Assembly (NCBI GenBank): GCA_964587125.1
Contig: CAZPKC010000008.1
Span: forward strand, 1-64,000
Length of the DNA stretch: 64,000 bases
Direction of reading: 5' to 3'
Source of the DNA: CAIXLI01 sp964587125
GTDB taxonomy: Bacteria > Pseudomonadota > Alphaproteobacteria > UBA9219
In this document: positions 25,583 to 33,746 of the stretch, one piece after another
Position numbering within the stretch: the stretch's first letter is position 1
Layout of the letters: every line of letters starts with the position of its first letter
Made by a program: the position numbers and the translations under genes
The notes under the pieces: model-generated
Told to the model about the DNA's origin: nothing
The model's input: only the letters and a program-made list of their open reading frames with translations
The model's database searches: none

Positions 25583-25613
25583 GGCATGAACCAAAGCATC
25601 GGGCGCGGAAAAA

Positions 25614-26342
25614 TTACATAATATCGCGTATCTCTTCGGCATGCTCGGGGTAGGGGGATATCGGCAGAACGGGTTTCCTCGACAATTCACTCGAGAAATT
25701 ATGATTGACGTCGCGATGATGGGCTTCGTCGGCGCGCACGGCAAGCACGACGTTGCGCAAAGTCGCGTCGTCGGGCAGGCTCCAATAACGCTTGGCGATG
25801 GCGGGCGCCGCGCAATTAGCGAAGCGGCCTTCGTCGATAGCCTGCAGAAACTGCGTATAACTGTTGACGGCCTCTTCCTCGAAATAACCGACGGTGCGGT
25901 GAGCCGTTTTCGCGCTTATCAGATAAAGGGCGAAGAAACCGAAATAGAAAAGCCACATCGCGGTCGCAATAAAGAGACGTTCGAACAACGTCGGCTTGGC
26001 AATCTGAATGAAAGTCATGAGGTGCATGCGTTCATTCTCGGCCTCTTCGATAAGAGTCCTGATCCATCCGTTATCGTTACGCGCGCGTTGCAGGCATCTC
26101 AGATGGGTGATCGCTCCTCCGACCATGCCCGGAACCGCGGCTATGGTTTCCACCGCCACGGCGCGATGCCCATAACGTTTGCCGAAAAGGATGTTCGTAA
26201 AGAAAAGCAGGGTTTTTGTGACGCCGAAGGCAAAGCAATCCGAAAAACAAGCGAGGTTATAATGAAGATGCGTATCGACGGAGGGAATGTTTTGCATAAG
26301 CAGAGCTCCTGTTTGCCCGAAGGCGACATCTCGATTCGGCAT
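25614..26342 (-). CDS. Alternative oxidase (cyanide-insensitive ubiquinol oxidase)
   Basis: 242 residues with AAGGA seven bases before the ATG. All di-iron motifs are visible: an early Glu in VAVETIAAVPGM, LIEEAENERMHLMTF, YFEEEAVNSYTQFL and LAVRADEAHHRDVNH. Two hydrophobic stretches (GGAITHL region and LFYFGFFALYLIS) give monotopic membrane attachment. It oxidises ubiquinol directly with oxygen and pumps no protons, so it relieves over-reduction. It is sporadic in Alphaproteobacteria. It converges on the efflux operon with a 31-bp gap; whether the two are functionally linked is unknown. Confidence 0.9.
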   Translation of the reverse strand: MPNRDVAFGQTGALLMQNIPSVDTHLHYNLACFSDCFAFGVTKTLLFFTNILFGKRYGHRAVAVETIAAVPGMVGGAITHLRCLQRARNDNGWIRTLIEEAENERMHLMTFIQIAKPTLFERLFIATAMWLFYFGFFALYLISAKTAHRTVGYFEEEAVNSYTQFLQAIDEGRFANCAAPAIAKRYWSLPDDATLRNVVLAVRADEAHHRDVNHNFSSELSRKPVLPISPYPEHAEEIRDIM

Positions 26343-26451
26343 CTCTAGGTCCTTGGCTATATTATATATCTAATAGCGAACGACATACAACGTGCCTGTA
26401 TATCGGAGTATGCCGCCGACGCTTTTTAGGAAGGATGTGCCGAGTTTGGTA

Positions 26452-27252
26452 TCAGTTTGTATGTTGCCATAGGTCGTTTACTATCGACTTGGCGGGGTCG
26501 AAAATATGCCAAGGGCACGGAGTTGCTGACAAACCGATCAACACGGGGATATCCAGCCCCGTTTGACGGCTTCCAACGTAGGCAATCAGGCGATTGTTGC
26601 CTTCGATGATCGTAAACGGGCCTGTTTTTTCGTGACCCCATAAAATAGGCCGCGGCCATGCATCCGACGGCGCGATTAGTTCGAGAGGCCTGCGTTTGGC
26701 AACCTTTCGCACTTCGTTTTTGTCCTCCGGGTGTTGGTTGTCCGGATTGGGCCGCCAATCCCACCCAATGCGTGCAATGACGTGCAAATCGTCCAATTCC
26801 CGATCTGTAAGATTCCGCACTTCGTACCATTGCGTATCGGGGGGTATTTCTCCGAAGATATGTCGGCGCAGAATATAAAGAAGCCTAAGGCGCCTATGGT
26901 TGTGGTGCGCGTTCTTAATATCTGGCGTTTCCGTCAGACTCATTAGTTCAGGCAGGCTTGTTTCGGGAAATTTATAGCGTTCCGAACGAAGAAATTCCGC
27001 CACGACTTCATGCACCGTGACGGGCCTCCATATTTTATGGGCAAAACAGAAATGCGCGTTCGGGACATTCGATTGCGTCTTCCGATGCCAAAGAGTGTCA
27101 ACCGATACGAACCCGCGCAAAGAATCCAGATTCTCAAAGGCTCGGCTTTGCTCATGAACGCCGTCAAGCACACCGGCGAAAGGGGCGGGTAACGGCGCTG
27201 TCGCGGGCCACTGGTCTTGCGCGGGCGCAGAGGGAACTGCAAAATCTGCCAT
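26452..27252 (-). CDS. Uncharacterised protein with ParB-like EGNNR motif
   Basis: 266 residues from ATG 27252, with AAGGAAG seven bases upstream; the frame runs further upstream without support. The N-terminus is Pro/Ala-rich. The C-terminal part has FTIIEGNNRLIAYVGSR and IPVLIGLS, recalling the GxxR loop of ParB/sulfiredoxin-fold proteins, here with RPILWGHEKTG before it. The middle is His/Arg-rich (NAHHNHRRLRLLYILRRHIF). No DNA-binding helix-turn-helix is apparent. Function unknown; nucleotide binding or hydrolysis is possible. Confidence 0.5.
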   Translation of the reverse strand: MADFAVPSAPAQDQWPATAPLPAPFAGVLDGVHEQSRAFENLDSLRGFVSVDTLWHRKTQSNVPNAHFCFAHKIWRPVTVHEVVAEFLRSERYKFPETSLPELMSLTETPDIKNAHHNHRRLRLLYILRRHIFGEIPPDTQWYEVRNLTDRELDDLHVIARIGWDWRPNPDNQHPEDKNEVRKVAKRRPLELIAPSDAWPRPILWGHEKTGPFTIIEGNNRLIAYVGSRQTGLDIPVLIGLSATPCPWHIFDPAKSIVNDLWQHTN

Positions 27253-27652
27253 AGTTTTCTTCCTTGAAAGAAGCGGAGAATGGTTAGTCGTCCGGGATGC
27301 CACGCAATACACGTGCCAGAATCGTTTTTATTGAGAAACAAGAGGCTACGCTCGATGTTTGGCCGATGCGCCCAATTCGGACCATGGAGCTTTTTCCCCG
27401 GAAGCCATTGGGAGCTTTTTCTTTGGCGTGCCGGACGGGATAAATCTGGGCACTGGCAAGTTAGACTCAAGCTAAACAAGCAATAGTCCATGAAAACGCA
27501 TACCATTATCAACGGTTAGATATGTTTTTGGTTTTTTAACCAATAATATTAATGGTTTATCAATTATACCCGTGTATCTTGATCTAACATATTCGTATGA
27601 AAGCATTTATTTGAAACAACGTCTGGAAATATAGGAAAGGAACGATTACATT
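27253..27652. other. 400-bp intergenic region, AT-rich in its right half
   Basis: No supported gene. It holds the leaders of two divergent genes and an imperfect 20-bp palindrome, AACCAATAATATTAATGGTT (27538-27557), which could be an operator. Confidence 0.4.
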
Positions 27653-27937
27653 ATGGGCGACAGCGAAAGCGTTGCCGGAGTGGCTGGCATGGATATGTCG
27701 CTGGCATCTGGTATCGGGGCCAAAAACGTGTTGATGACTCAAAAATCTATCATGCGCGCGGTGCGGGAAGTTACCTTGCCTGTATCTGATCGCGTTCCTG
27801 AAACCCCCGAGGCGCGGATGGTTTGGGCCTTTGCCCGCTTAAATCAAGCGACGATTGAAGCAGTAAAAGCTATGCCGCCGCGTGAAGACTTCGTTCAGAG
27901 TTTTGTCAAAGACCACCCCAACGCGCTCGATTTATAA
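27653..27937 (+). CDS. Small protein of unknown function
   Basis: 94 residues, with GGAAAGGAA upstream of ATG 27653. Gly/Ala/Met-rich N-terminus (VAGVAGMDMSLASGIGAK) and a helical C-terminal half (ARMVWAFARLNQATIEAVKAM). No membrane segment or known motif. It reads in the same direction as the coiled-coil protein 120 bp downstream. Confidence 0.45.
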   Translation: MGDSESVAGVAGMDMSLASGIGAKNVLMTQKSIMRAVREVTLPVSDRVPETPEARMVWAFARLNQATIEAVKAMPPREDFVQSFVKDHPNALDL

Positions 27938-28060
27938 AAACAATTTAAGTCGGTTAAATCGGTGCTTTTTTTCATCAGTACTGCGGAATTGTTTTTCAGA
28001 ATTAACAATCTTCTAATCATAATCTTATAAAATCTCCTCATATTCTGTCGGAGATATTTT

Positions 28061-29101
28061 ATGGCTGTTCGTATTCCTCACGATGTTGTTACACAGGCGC
28101 ATGATGTTTTCATGGAAGGCAGATGGAAGTCTGACCCTATTGCCCCGTATGCTTACATTGCCTTCATAAAATTGGCAGAAGTAAGTCATGAAAATTTAAC
28201 AAAGGCACGCGTTGATCTAAAGAACGATAAATGGGTTTCAAATTTTGTTGAATATGTTGGACAGGATAAGCGCGCCAAAGATGAAAAATACGATGAGGCA
28301 ATTCGTCAGCAAGCGTTCATCTCATATTTCAAAGAACTATTTCAAATTCTAAGTCGAATTGAAGGCAATCATAAAATTGCGTTCGAAGCGCAAGAAAAGC
28401 GATATGACCAATTGTCTATCGAACTGAAAAGCGAGCGCCGCGCCGCTCAAATAGAACGAGAGTTTTCCCAGAAGGAACGCGACTCCGCGTTAGAAGAGCG
28501 AAAGACCGCACAGAAAGAACGCGAAACAAACGCCCGGATGTTAACGTCTGCGAACACGTCTTTGGGAGTCTTAAATGAACAACTTAGTCGAACCCAAAAA
28601 GAGCTTACTTCTGCCAATGACGAGCTTGCTAAAAGTAATAAGTCGCTTACTACCGTAAAATCGCAGCTTGAAACGGAAAAAGCAGAACGGGAGAAAGACA
28701 AAAAAGACTCCGGTAAAAGAAATGATATATATTTTGCGGTTACTCTGCTGCTAGGAATCGCTGGTTTAGTATCCGGAGTCGCTGGAATTACTGGAGTAGT
28801 TGGCGTTCTGGCCGGAGGCGGCGCGATTACTATGGCCGTTTTTAAATTTAACCCGTTCAAAAAGAAAAAAGCTCCGGTTATCAATTCATCGAAAATTCGG
28901 GAGTCCGTGCAAACGGTGCTTTCTGCTTTCTCTAAACCGACCCCTGTGCCTCGTGTAGAACCGACTCCCTCTGCTGATACAACTGCGTCGGCGGCTGCGT
29001 CTCCTGATAAAAAAGCGGATAAAAAGGCGGTTGAACAACCAGAGCGACCGTCCAAAAAGCAAAAAAATAAACTGGATGCAGGCAAAGGCCCTAATTTATA
29101 G
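28061..29101 (+). CDS. Coiled-coil membrane protein of unknown function
   Basis: 346 residues with GGAG eight bases before the ATG. Residues 1-95 form a globular helical part (VVTQAHDVFMEGRWKSDPIA). About 100-220 is a long charged coiled coil (ERRAAQIEREFSQKERDSA and on). Two hydrophobic stretches around 227-265 (FAVTLLLGIAGLVSGVAGI, VVGVLAGGGAITMAVF) are followed by a Lys/Pro-rich low-complexity tail. A+T-rich compared with the host genes. The layout suggests a membrane-tethered sensor or pore protein. Not recognised. Confidence 0.5.
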   Translation: MAVRIPHDVVTQAHDVFMEGRWKSDPIAPYAYIAFIKLAEVSHENLTKARVDLKNDKWVSNFVEYVGQDKRAKDEKYDEAIRQQAFISYFKELFQILSRIEGNHKIAFEAQEKRYDQLSIELKSERRAAQIEREFSQKERDSALEERKTAQKERETNARMLTSANTSLGVLNEQLSRTQKELTSANDELAKSNKSLTTVKSQLETEKAEREKDKKDSGKRNDIYFAVTLLLGIAGLVSGVAGITGVVGVLAGGGAITMAVFKFNPFKKKKAPVINSSKIRESVQTVLSAFSKPTPVPRVEPTPSADTTASAAASPDKKADKKAVEQPERPSKKQKNKLDAGKGPNL

Positions 29102-29190
29102 TTTTAACTGCAAATCAATATCAACTCTGAGTGCCCAGATTTTGTTTGGTGTGCTGCTGCACTCTATTGATTTTTCCAATGAAAAAACTT

Positions 29191-29209
29191 TGGCGTCCCC
29201 TACGAGATT
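29191..29209 (-). repeat. Second copy of the tRNA-Glu 3' end (tail repeat)
   Basis: An exact 19-bp copy of the tRNA-Glu terminus (TGGCGTCCCCTACGAGATT on the plus strand), 209 bp beyond the real one at 29400-29418. Between them lie the tRNA terminator and a GCGTTCGCGGA/TCCGCGAACGC hairpin (about 29303-29328). Confidence 0.85.
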
Positions 29210-29363
29210 GGCTTCTCGGCGCCTCGCCTCGCAAGCTCGGCTTGCGCCGCTCGCCCTGTCTGCGCCATAACTTTTTTGTTTTCGTGCGTTCGCGGAGCTT
29301 CCGCGAACGCTAATTGAATGGCTTGCCATCGAACTCTTTTCCGACTTCGAACCTCGGAGGGGC

Positions 29364-29400
29364 ATAAAGAAAAACCCCCAATTTGGGGGTTTTTCTTTAT
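29364..29400 (-). terminator. Terminator of tRNA-Glu
   Basis: On the minus strand, CATAAAGAAAAACCCCC pairs with GGGGGTTTTTCTTTATG. The first bases of the stem are the CA of the tRNA's CCA. Confidence 0.85.
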
Positions 29401-29475
29401 GGCGTCCCCTACGAGATTCGAACTCGTGTTACCACCGTGAAAGGGTGATGTCCTAGGCCTCTAGACGAAGGGGAC
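29400..29475 (-). tRNA. tRNA-Glu (TTC)
   Basis: A 76-nt cloverleaf with encoded CCA. Acceptor GTCCCCT/AGGGGAC, anticodon arm CACCCTTTCACGGTG with TTC, T arm ACGAGTTCGAATCTCGT. Confidence 0.96.
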
Positions 29476-29670
29476 ACGCTCATGATTAGGCCTTTCGGCT
29501 TCTATCCATGTGCATGTAGCGTGTTATAGTCGTTAAGCAGCACCGTCAATATTTATAAGCCATGAGGGGGGAACTGTTAGACGAGGTTGGCCTTTGAATC
29601 AAGCGGGATATTTAGTTGCATGCGTTTCTCGCATACGGGGATTCAGGCGCAAAAGAGGATGTTTATCGCC

Positions 29671-29886
29671 TTAATCCTCGTTATTTTCGGCCTCCCGCTT
29701 TCTCGCGTCCTTCTCTTTTCTAATCACATAGCGCATTTTGCTCGCCGCGAGTTTTTTCAAAGCGGCGCGGCTGGTCGAGGCCGGCGCTTGAAACACGATC
29801 TCGGTTCCGCTGTCCGCGTCGATGGCGGAGACGCGCACGGCCGTTCCAATGCGCTGTATTTCCATAAGGATTTCGCTAAAAGGCAT
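29671..29886 (-). CDS. DUF6898-like small protein
   Basis: 71 residues from ATG 29886. IQRIGTAVRVSAIDADSGTE followed by IVFQAPASTSRAALKKLA and SKMRYVIRK matches the pattern of a short alphaproteobacterial family in which V-x-A-I/V-D-x-x-(T/S)-GTE and GPAS-x-(A)-x-AAL-x-x-(A/L)-A-x-x-K-(L/M) recur. It is cytosolic and its function is not established. No clear ribosome site; it is divergent from the ferredoxin reductase gene. Confidence 0.6.
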   Translation of the reverse strand: MPFSEILMEIQRIGTAVRVSAIDADSGTEIVFQAPASTSRAALKKLAASKMRYVIRKEKDARKREAENNED

Positions 29887-30024
29887 GCGTAATTCTATTG
29901 GTTTTCTTTTGCCGCCGCAAGGAAGTTGGATTACACCTAAAAATAGACAGAAGACTTGATGATATGTTCCTCTTCGGCTAAGACGCTGAACTCGCATAAA
30001 GTTCGAAAAACAGGAAAATCAATA

Positions 30025-31080
30025 ATGACAGAGCCACTTTCGCAAAATCCCATGGAAACCGACGCCGTTATCGTGGGCGCCGGGCCTGCGGGATTGTTTT
30101 CGGTGTTCGAGCTGGGGATTAACGATATCAAATGCCACCTTGTCGATATTCTCGACAGGCCTGGCGGCCAATGCGCCGAGCTTTATCCCGAAAAACCCAT
30201 TTACGATATTCCTGCCGTTCCTATTTGCACCGGCGCGGAGCTGACCGAGCGTTTGCTTAAGCAGATCGAGCCTTTTCATCCCGTGTTTCATCTCGGGCAA
30301 ATGGCCGAAAGCCTGACGAAGCTTCAAGACGGCAAATGGCGTCTGACGACGGATGCCGGAACGGTCATCGACGCGCGCCTTGTTATTATCGCCGCAGGCG
30401 GAGGCAGCTTCACGCCCAAGCGTCCTCCCATCAAGGACATCGAAACTTTCGAGGGCACATCCGTTTTCTATGCCGTCCGCAAGAAAGAACAATTCCGGGG
30501 CAAGAATCTCGTCATCGCGGGGGGAGGGGACTCGGCGCTCGATTGGGCGTTGAATTTGCAGCCCATCGCTAAACGCGTCACGCTCATCCATCGCCGCAGC
30601 GAATTCCGCGCCGCGCCCGACAGCGTCGGCAAAATGCAAGCTCTGGTTGCGGCGGGAAAAATGGACTTGAAAATCGCGAACCTGACGGCGATTAAAGGCG
30701 AACAGAGACAGGTTCAAAGCGTTACCTTGGTCGATGAAGCCAAGAATGCCGTGGATTGGTCGTGCGATACCATTCTGGCCTTTTATGGATTGACGATGAA
30801 ACTTGGGCCGGTCGCGAATTTCGGCTTGAATTTGCAAGAGAATCTTATCCCCGTTAACACGGCGGATTTTGAAACCAGCGAGCCCACGGTGTTCGCCATT
30901 GGCGATATCAATACTTATCCGGGAAAAATGAAGCTTATTTTGTCGGCTTTTCACGAATCCGCGCTGATGGCAAGAAAGGCGTTTACCTATATCCATCCCG
31001 ACAAACGCTATCGCTTCCAGTACACGACCTCGTCAAGCGACATTCAAGGAAAGCTTGGCGTCGGGAAGAATGCGGCGTAA
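30025..31080 (+). CDS. Ferredoxin-NADP+ reductase, thioredoxin-reductase-like type
   Basis: 351 residues from ATG 30025 (AGGA upstream; the frame runs on upstream without support). FAD motif IVGAGPAGLFSVFELG, then RPGGQCAELYPEKPIYDIPA, the signature of type-2 FNRs, which lack the CxxC disulfide of thioredoxin reductase. The NADP motif is IAGGGDSALDWALNL and the FAD tail FAIGDINTYPGKMKLI. It moves electrons between NADPH and ferredoxin. The 2Fe-2S ferredoxin gene 33 bp downstream is probably its partner, with a shared terminator at 31463. Confidence 0.9.
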   Translation: MTEPLSQNPMETDAVIVGAGPAGLFSVFELGINDIKCHLVDILDRPGGQCAELYPEKPIYDIPAVPICTGAELTERLLKQIEPFHPVFHLGQMAESLTKLQDGKWRLTTDAGTVIDARLVIIAAGGGSFTPKRPPIKDIETFEGTSVFYAVRKKEQFRGKNLVIAGGGDSALDWALNLQPIAKRVTLIHRRSEFRAAPDSVGKMQALVAAGKMDLKIANLTAIKGEQRQVQSVTLVDEAKNAVDWSCDTILAFYGLTMKLGPVANFGLNLQENLIPVNTADFETSEPTVFAIGDINTYPGKMKLILSAFHESALMARKAFTYIHPDKRYRFQYTTSSSDIQGKLGVGKNAA

Positions 31081-31113
31081 AATCATAACCAGATAGAAAA
31101 CAGGATGAAGGCT

Positions 31114-31428
31114 ATGAAAGTATTTCTAACCGATATGCAAGGCAAAGAGCACGAACTTCAGGCGACCGAGGAATGGACGCTGATGGAAATCATCCGCGAA
31201 GGAGGGATTCCCATTCTGGCGCAATGCGGCGGCAGTTGCGCGTGCGCGACATGCCACGTTTATATCGATCCCGCGTGGAAGGCCAAACTTCCCGAACCGA
31301 GCGAAGAGGAAATCGGCATGCTCGATGGCACGTTCGACGTCACGGCGGATTCGCGCCTCGCTTGCCAGATCGTCTTCACCAAGGACCTCGACGGCCTGAA
31401 GGTCAAGCTCGCGGCTGGGTCGATCTAA
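31114..31428 (+). CDS. 2Fe-2S ferredoxin, adrenodoxin type
   Basis: 104 residues. The start is taken as ATG 31114 because AGGA lies eight bases upstream; ATG 31105 has no site at proper distance. Cluster ligands are CGGSCACATCH (C-x5-C-x2-C) and a later Cys in RLACQIVF. EPSEEEIGMLD is the acidic partner-binding helix of adrenodoxin-type ferredoxins. It probably receives electrons from the reductase encoded just upstream. Confidence 0.9.
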   Translation: MKVFLTDMQGKEHELQATEEWTLMEIIREGGIPILAQCGGSCACATCHVYIDPAWKAKLPEPSEEEIGMLDGTFDVTADSRLACQIVFTKDLDGLKVKLAAGSI

Positions 31429-31462
31429 CGCCTTTAACTTATTTTATAATATTAGGAAGGGC

Positions 31463-31490
31463 AGGGGGATGCTCTATCCCCTCTTTTTTT
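31463..31490 (+). terminator. Rho-independent terminator after the reductase-ferredoxin pair
   Basis: AGGGGGAT-gctct-ATCCCCT followed by CTTTTTTT. Confidence 0.85.
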
Positions 31491-31611
31491 CCACTTTACA
31501 ACCAATAATAGGTAGGTTATTTTCTAAAAAAGGTAGCCAAGCCGATCGTATATTATAAATTCAGCGAATTCTATCGGCAATTATTTCGGAAATAAGAAGG
31601 ACGATCTTTTC

Positions 31612-31821
31612 ATGGAGAAAAATACGACCGGCTTCGGCGACTTGGATTTTATTGAATTGGAAAACCGCTTCGGTATGGACAATGCGCGCGTCATTTTGCG
31701 CACGTTGGAGAAATTCGAGGGGATTCCGGAATATCGCGTGGCCAAGCTTTCTTACGAAGACAGATTAAATAATGTGATTTCGGTCATGAAGGACAACATT
31801 CGCTGTCAAACCAGGCATTAA
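31612..31821 (+). CDS. Small acidic protein, unknown
   Basis: 69 residues with an AGAAGGA site upstream of ATG 31612. Mostly helical (DLDFIELENRFGMDNARVIL, LSYEDRLNNVISVMKDNI). No signal or membrane helix and no known motif. It reads toward the next small gene 30 bp away and then tatD, so these may be one transcript. Confidence 0.5.
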   Translation: MEKNTTGFGDLDFIELENRFGMDNARVILRTLEKFEGIPEYRVAKLSYEDRLNNVISVMKDNIRCQTRH

Positions 31822-31851
31822 ATACACAGAAAGCGCAACGAGGGATCGATT

Positions 31852-32148
31852 TTGACATATGAGGAGCTTCATCGCCGTTATGGCACCCATGTTTCGCAGC
31901 GCGTGCGCCGCGAACTGACGTCGTCGGAATTTGATTCCATAGATATCGATTCTTTGCCCTCGTGGCTCGAAGCCCGCGCCGAAGCCGCGCATGACGCCTA
32001 TCTTCGTCTTTTGAATAATCCCTTGGCATCTCAGGAAAAAGACGAATCCGGCGCAAAAGAAGCCTGCCGCCGCTGGCGCGAAGCCGAAGATTTGGCCTAT
32101 CTCGTCGTCATCGCCGATGATGTCAGCGCGAACGCTCGCGCTCTTTAA
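31852..32148 (+). CDS. Small helical protein with TTG start, unknown
   Basis: 98 residues. TTG 31852 is preceded by GAGGGA at good spacing, and the only nearby ATG is out of frame. Helical and charged (YEELHRRYGTHVSQRVRREL, AHDAYLRLLNNPLASQEKD, EACRRWREAEDLAYLVVIAD). Cytosolic. Not recognised. Confidence 0.5.
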   Translation: MTYEELHRRYGTHVSQRVRRELTSSEFDSIDIDSLPSWLEARAEAAHDAYLRLLNNPLASQEKDESGAKEACRRWREAEDLAYLVVIADDVSANARAL

Positions 32149-32205
32149 ACTCAAGAAAACAACAGGATTCTTGCAAAACGGGTTAAAACCTGTTCCTTTT
32201 GACTT

Positions 32206-32988
32206 ATGTTAATTGATAGCCATTGCCATCTCGATTTTCCGAAGCTTGTCGAAGATCAGGCAGGCGTTGTCGCGCGCGCTCTCAGGGCCGGCGTCGGGCG
32301 AATGGTCGATGTCTGCACAAGGCAAAGGGAATTCGACATCGTTTGCGCGACAGCGGAACGCTATACGTCCGTTTTCTGCACGATCGGAATTCATCCGCAC
32401 GTTGCGGGCGAAGAGGCGGAAAAGGTTAAGGTCGAAGACATCGTCAAGGCCGCGTCTCATCCCAAAGTTGTCGGCATCGGCGAAACAGGCCTCGATTATT
32501 TTTATAATTCCTCGCCCCGCGAGGCGCAGGAGGAAAGCTTCCGCCGTCACATCCGCGCGGCCCAAGAAGCGAAGCTTCCTGTCTCGATCCATAGCCGCGA
32601 CGCCGAGGAAGACACGCTTCGCATTTTGAAAGACGAAGGCAAAGTTTCCGGCGTCTTGCATTGCTTCAGCTCGCGCCGTCACTTAGCGGAAGAAGGGCTT
32701 ACACTCGGTCTATATATATCATTTTCCGGAATCCTGACTTTCAAAAAGTCTCAGGATTTGCGCGACATCGCCCGCGCTATCCCGATGGACAGGATTTTGG
32801 TCGAAACCGACGCGCCATATCTTGCGCCGGAGCCTTATCGCGGCAAAACATGCGAACCCGCCTATGTCGTGAAAACGGCGGAAGTTCTGGCCGAAGCCAA
32901 GGGCGTCAATTTCGACGAAATCGCAAAGGCGACGACCGATAATTTCTTCAAGCTTTTCACTAAATGCCCTCCGGAGGCTTCAAAATGA
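32206..32988 (+). CDS. tatD: TatD-family metal-dependent DNase
   Basis: 260 residues. IDSHCHLD at the N-terminus, IGIHPH, GIGETGLDY, SIHSRDAEEDT, LHCFSS and ILVETDAPYLAP are the TatD metal and active-site motifs in order. 3'-5' exonuclease activity on DNA and RNA is known for the family, with roles in repair and quality control. Its stop overlaps the next gene's ATG. Confidence 0.92.
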   Translation: MLIDSHCHLDFPKLVEDQAGVVARALRAGVGRMVDVCTRQREFDIVCATAERYTSVFCTIGIHPHVAGEEAEKVKVEDIVKAASHPKVVGIGETGLDYFYNSSPREAQEESFRRHIRAAQEAKLPVSIHSRDAEEDTLRILKDEGKVSGVLHCFSSRRHLAEEGLTLGLYISFSGILTFKKSQDLRDIARAIPMDRILVETDAPYLAPEPYRGKTCEPAYVVKTAEVLAEAKGVNFDEIAKATTDNFFKLFTKCPPEASK

Positions 32989-33746
32989 AAATCACCGTTC
33001 TCGGCTGCGGTTCATCGGGGGGAGTGCCGCTCATCGGAGGCGTTTGGGGCGCTTGCAATCCCCAGAATCCGCGCAACCGCCGCACGCGAGTTTCGATTTT
33101 AGTCGAAAACGAGGAAACGACAATTCTCGTCGACACCTCGCCCGACGTGCGCCAGCAACTCTTGGCGTGCGAATTAAAAAAACTCGACGCAGTCCTTTTT
33201 ACGCACGCGCATGCCGATCATTGCCACGGCATCGACGAATTGCGCAGCATCAACTGGCTGACGCAAAAGCCGGTCGACATCTACGCGGACGAAATGACGA
33301 TGATCGAACTGAGCAACAGATTCGGTTATATCTTTTTAGGGGCAGGAAAAGGAAATTTCTATAAGCCGTCGGTGACGCCGCATGAAATCTCGGGCGCGTT
33401 TACGGTTGGAGCTATTTCCGTTTTACCATTCTTCCAAAATCACGGCACCAAACGCTCGCTGGGCTTTCGTTTCGGCGATTTTTCCTATTCGACGGATGTT
33501 CATTATTTCGACGCCGCTGCCGTAGAAGCGCTACGGGGAACGAAAACGTGGATACTCGATTGCGTCCGTCCGGACTCTCATCCGACGCATTTAAATCTGG
33601 ATCAAGCCCTGGAATGGATCGAGAAGATAAAGCCCGAACGCGCTTACTTGACGCATCTCAGTCATCATATGGATTACGACACTTTGGTCCGCCGTCTTCC
33701 CGCAGGCGTCTTGCCCGCCCATGACGGATTGGTGATCGAATGTTGA
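32985..33746 (+). CDS. Metallo-beta-lactamase-fold hydrolase (PhnP-like)
   Basis: 253 residues from ATG 32985, which has GGAGG seven bases before it and overlaps the tatD stop (ATGA). LGCGSSGGVPLIGGVWGACN at the start, metal motif THAHADHCHGID, and later histidines in FQNHGTKRSLGF and THLSHHMDY place it in the PhnP/RNase-Z-like group, where cyclic phosphodiesters are substrates. The pairing with tatD is common in Proteobacteria. The exact substrate is unknown. Confidence 0.85.
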   Translation: MKITVLGCGSSGGVPLIGGVWGACNPQNPRNRRTRVSILVENEETTILVDTSPDVRQQLLACELKKLDAVLFTHAHADHCHGIDELRSINWLTQKPVDIYADEMTMIELSNRFGYIFLGAGKGNFYKPSVTPHEISGAFTVGAISVLPFFQNHGTKRSLGFRFGDFSYSTDVHYFDAAAVEALRGTKTWILDCVRPDSHPTHLNLDQALEWIEKIKPERAYLTHLSHHMDYDTLVRRLPAGVLPAHDGLVIEC

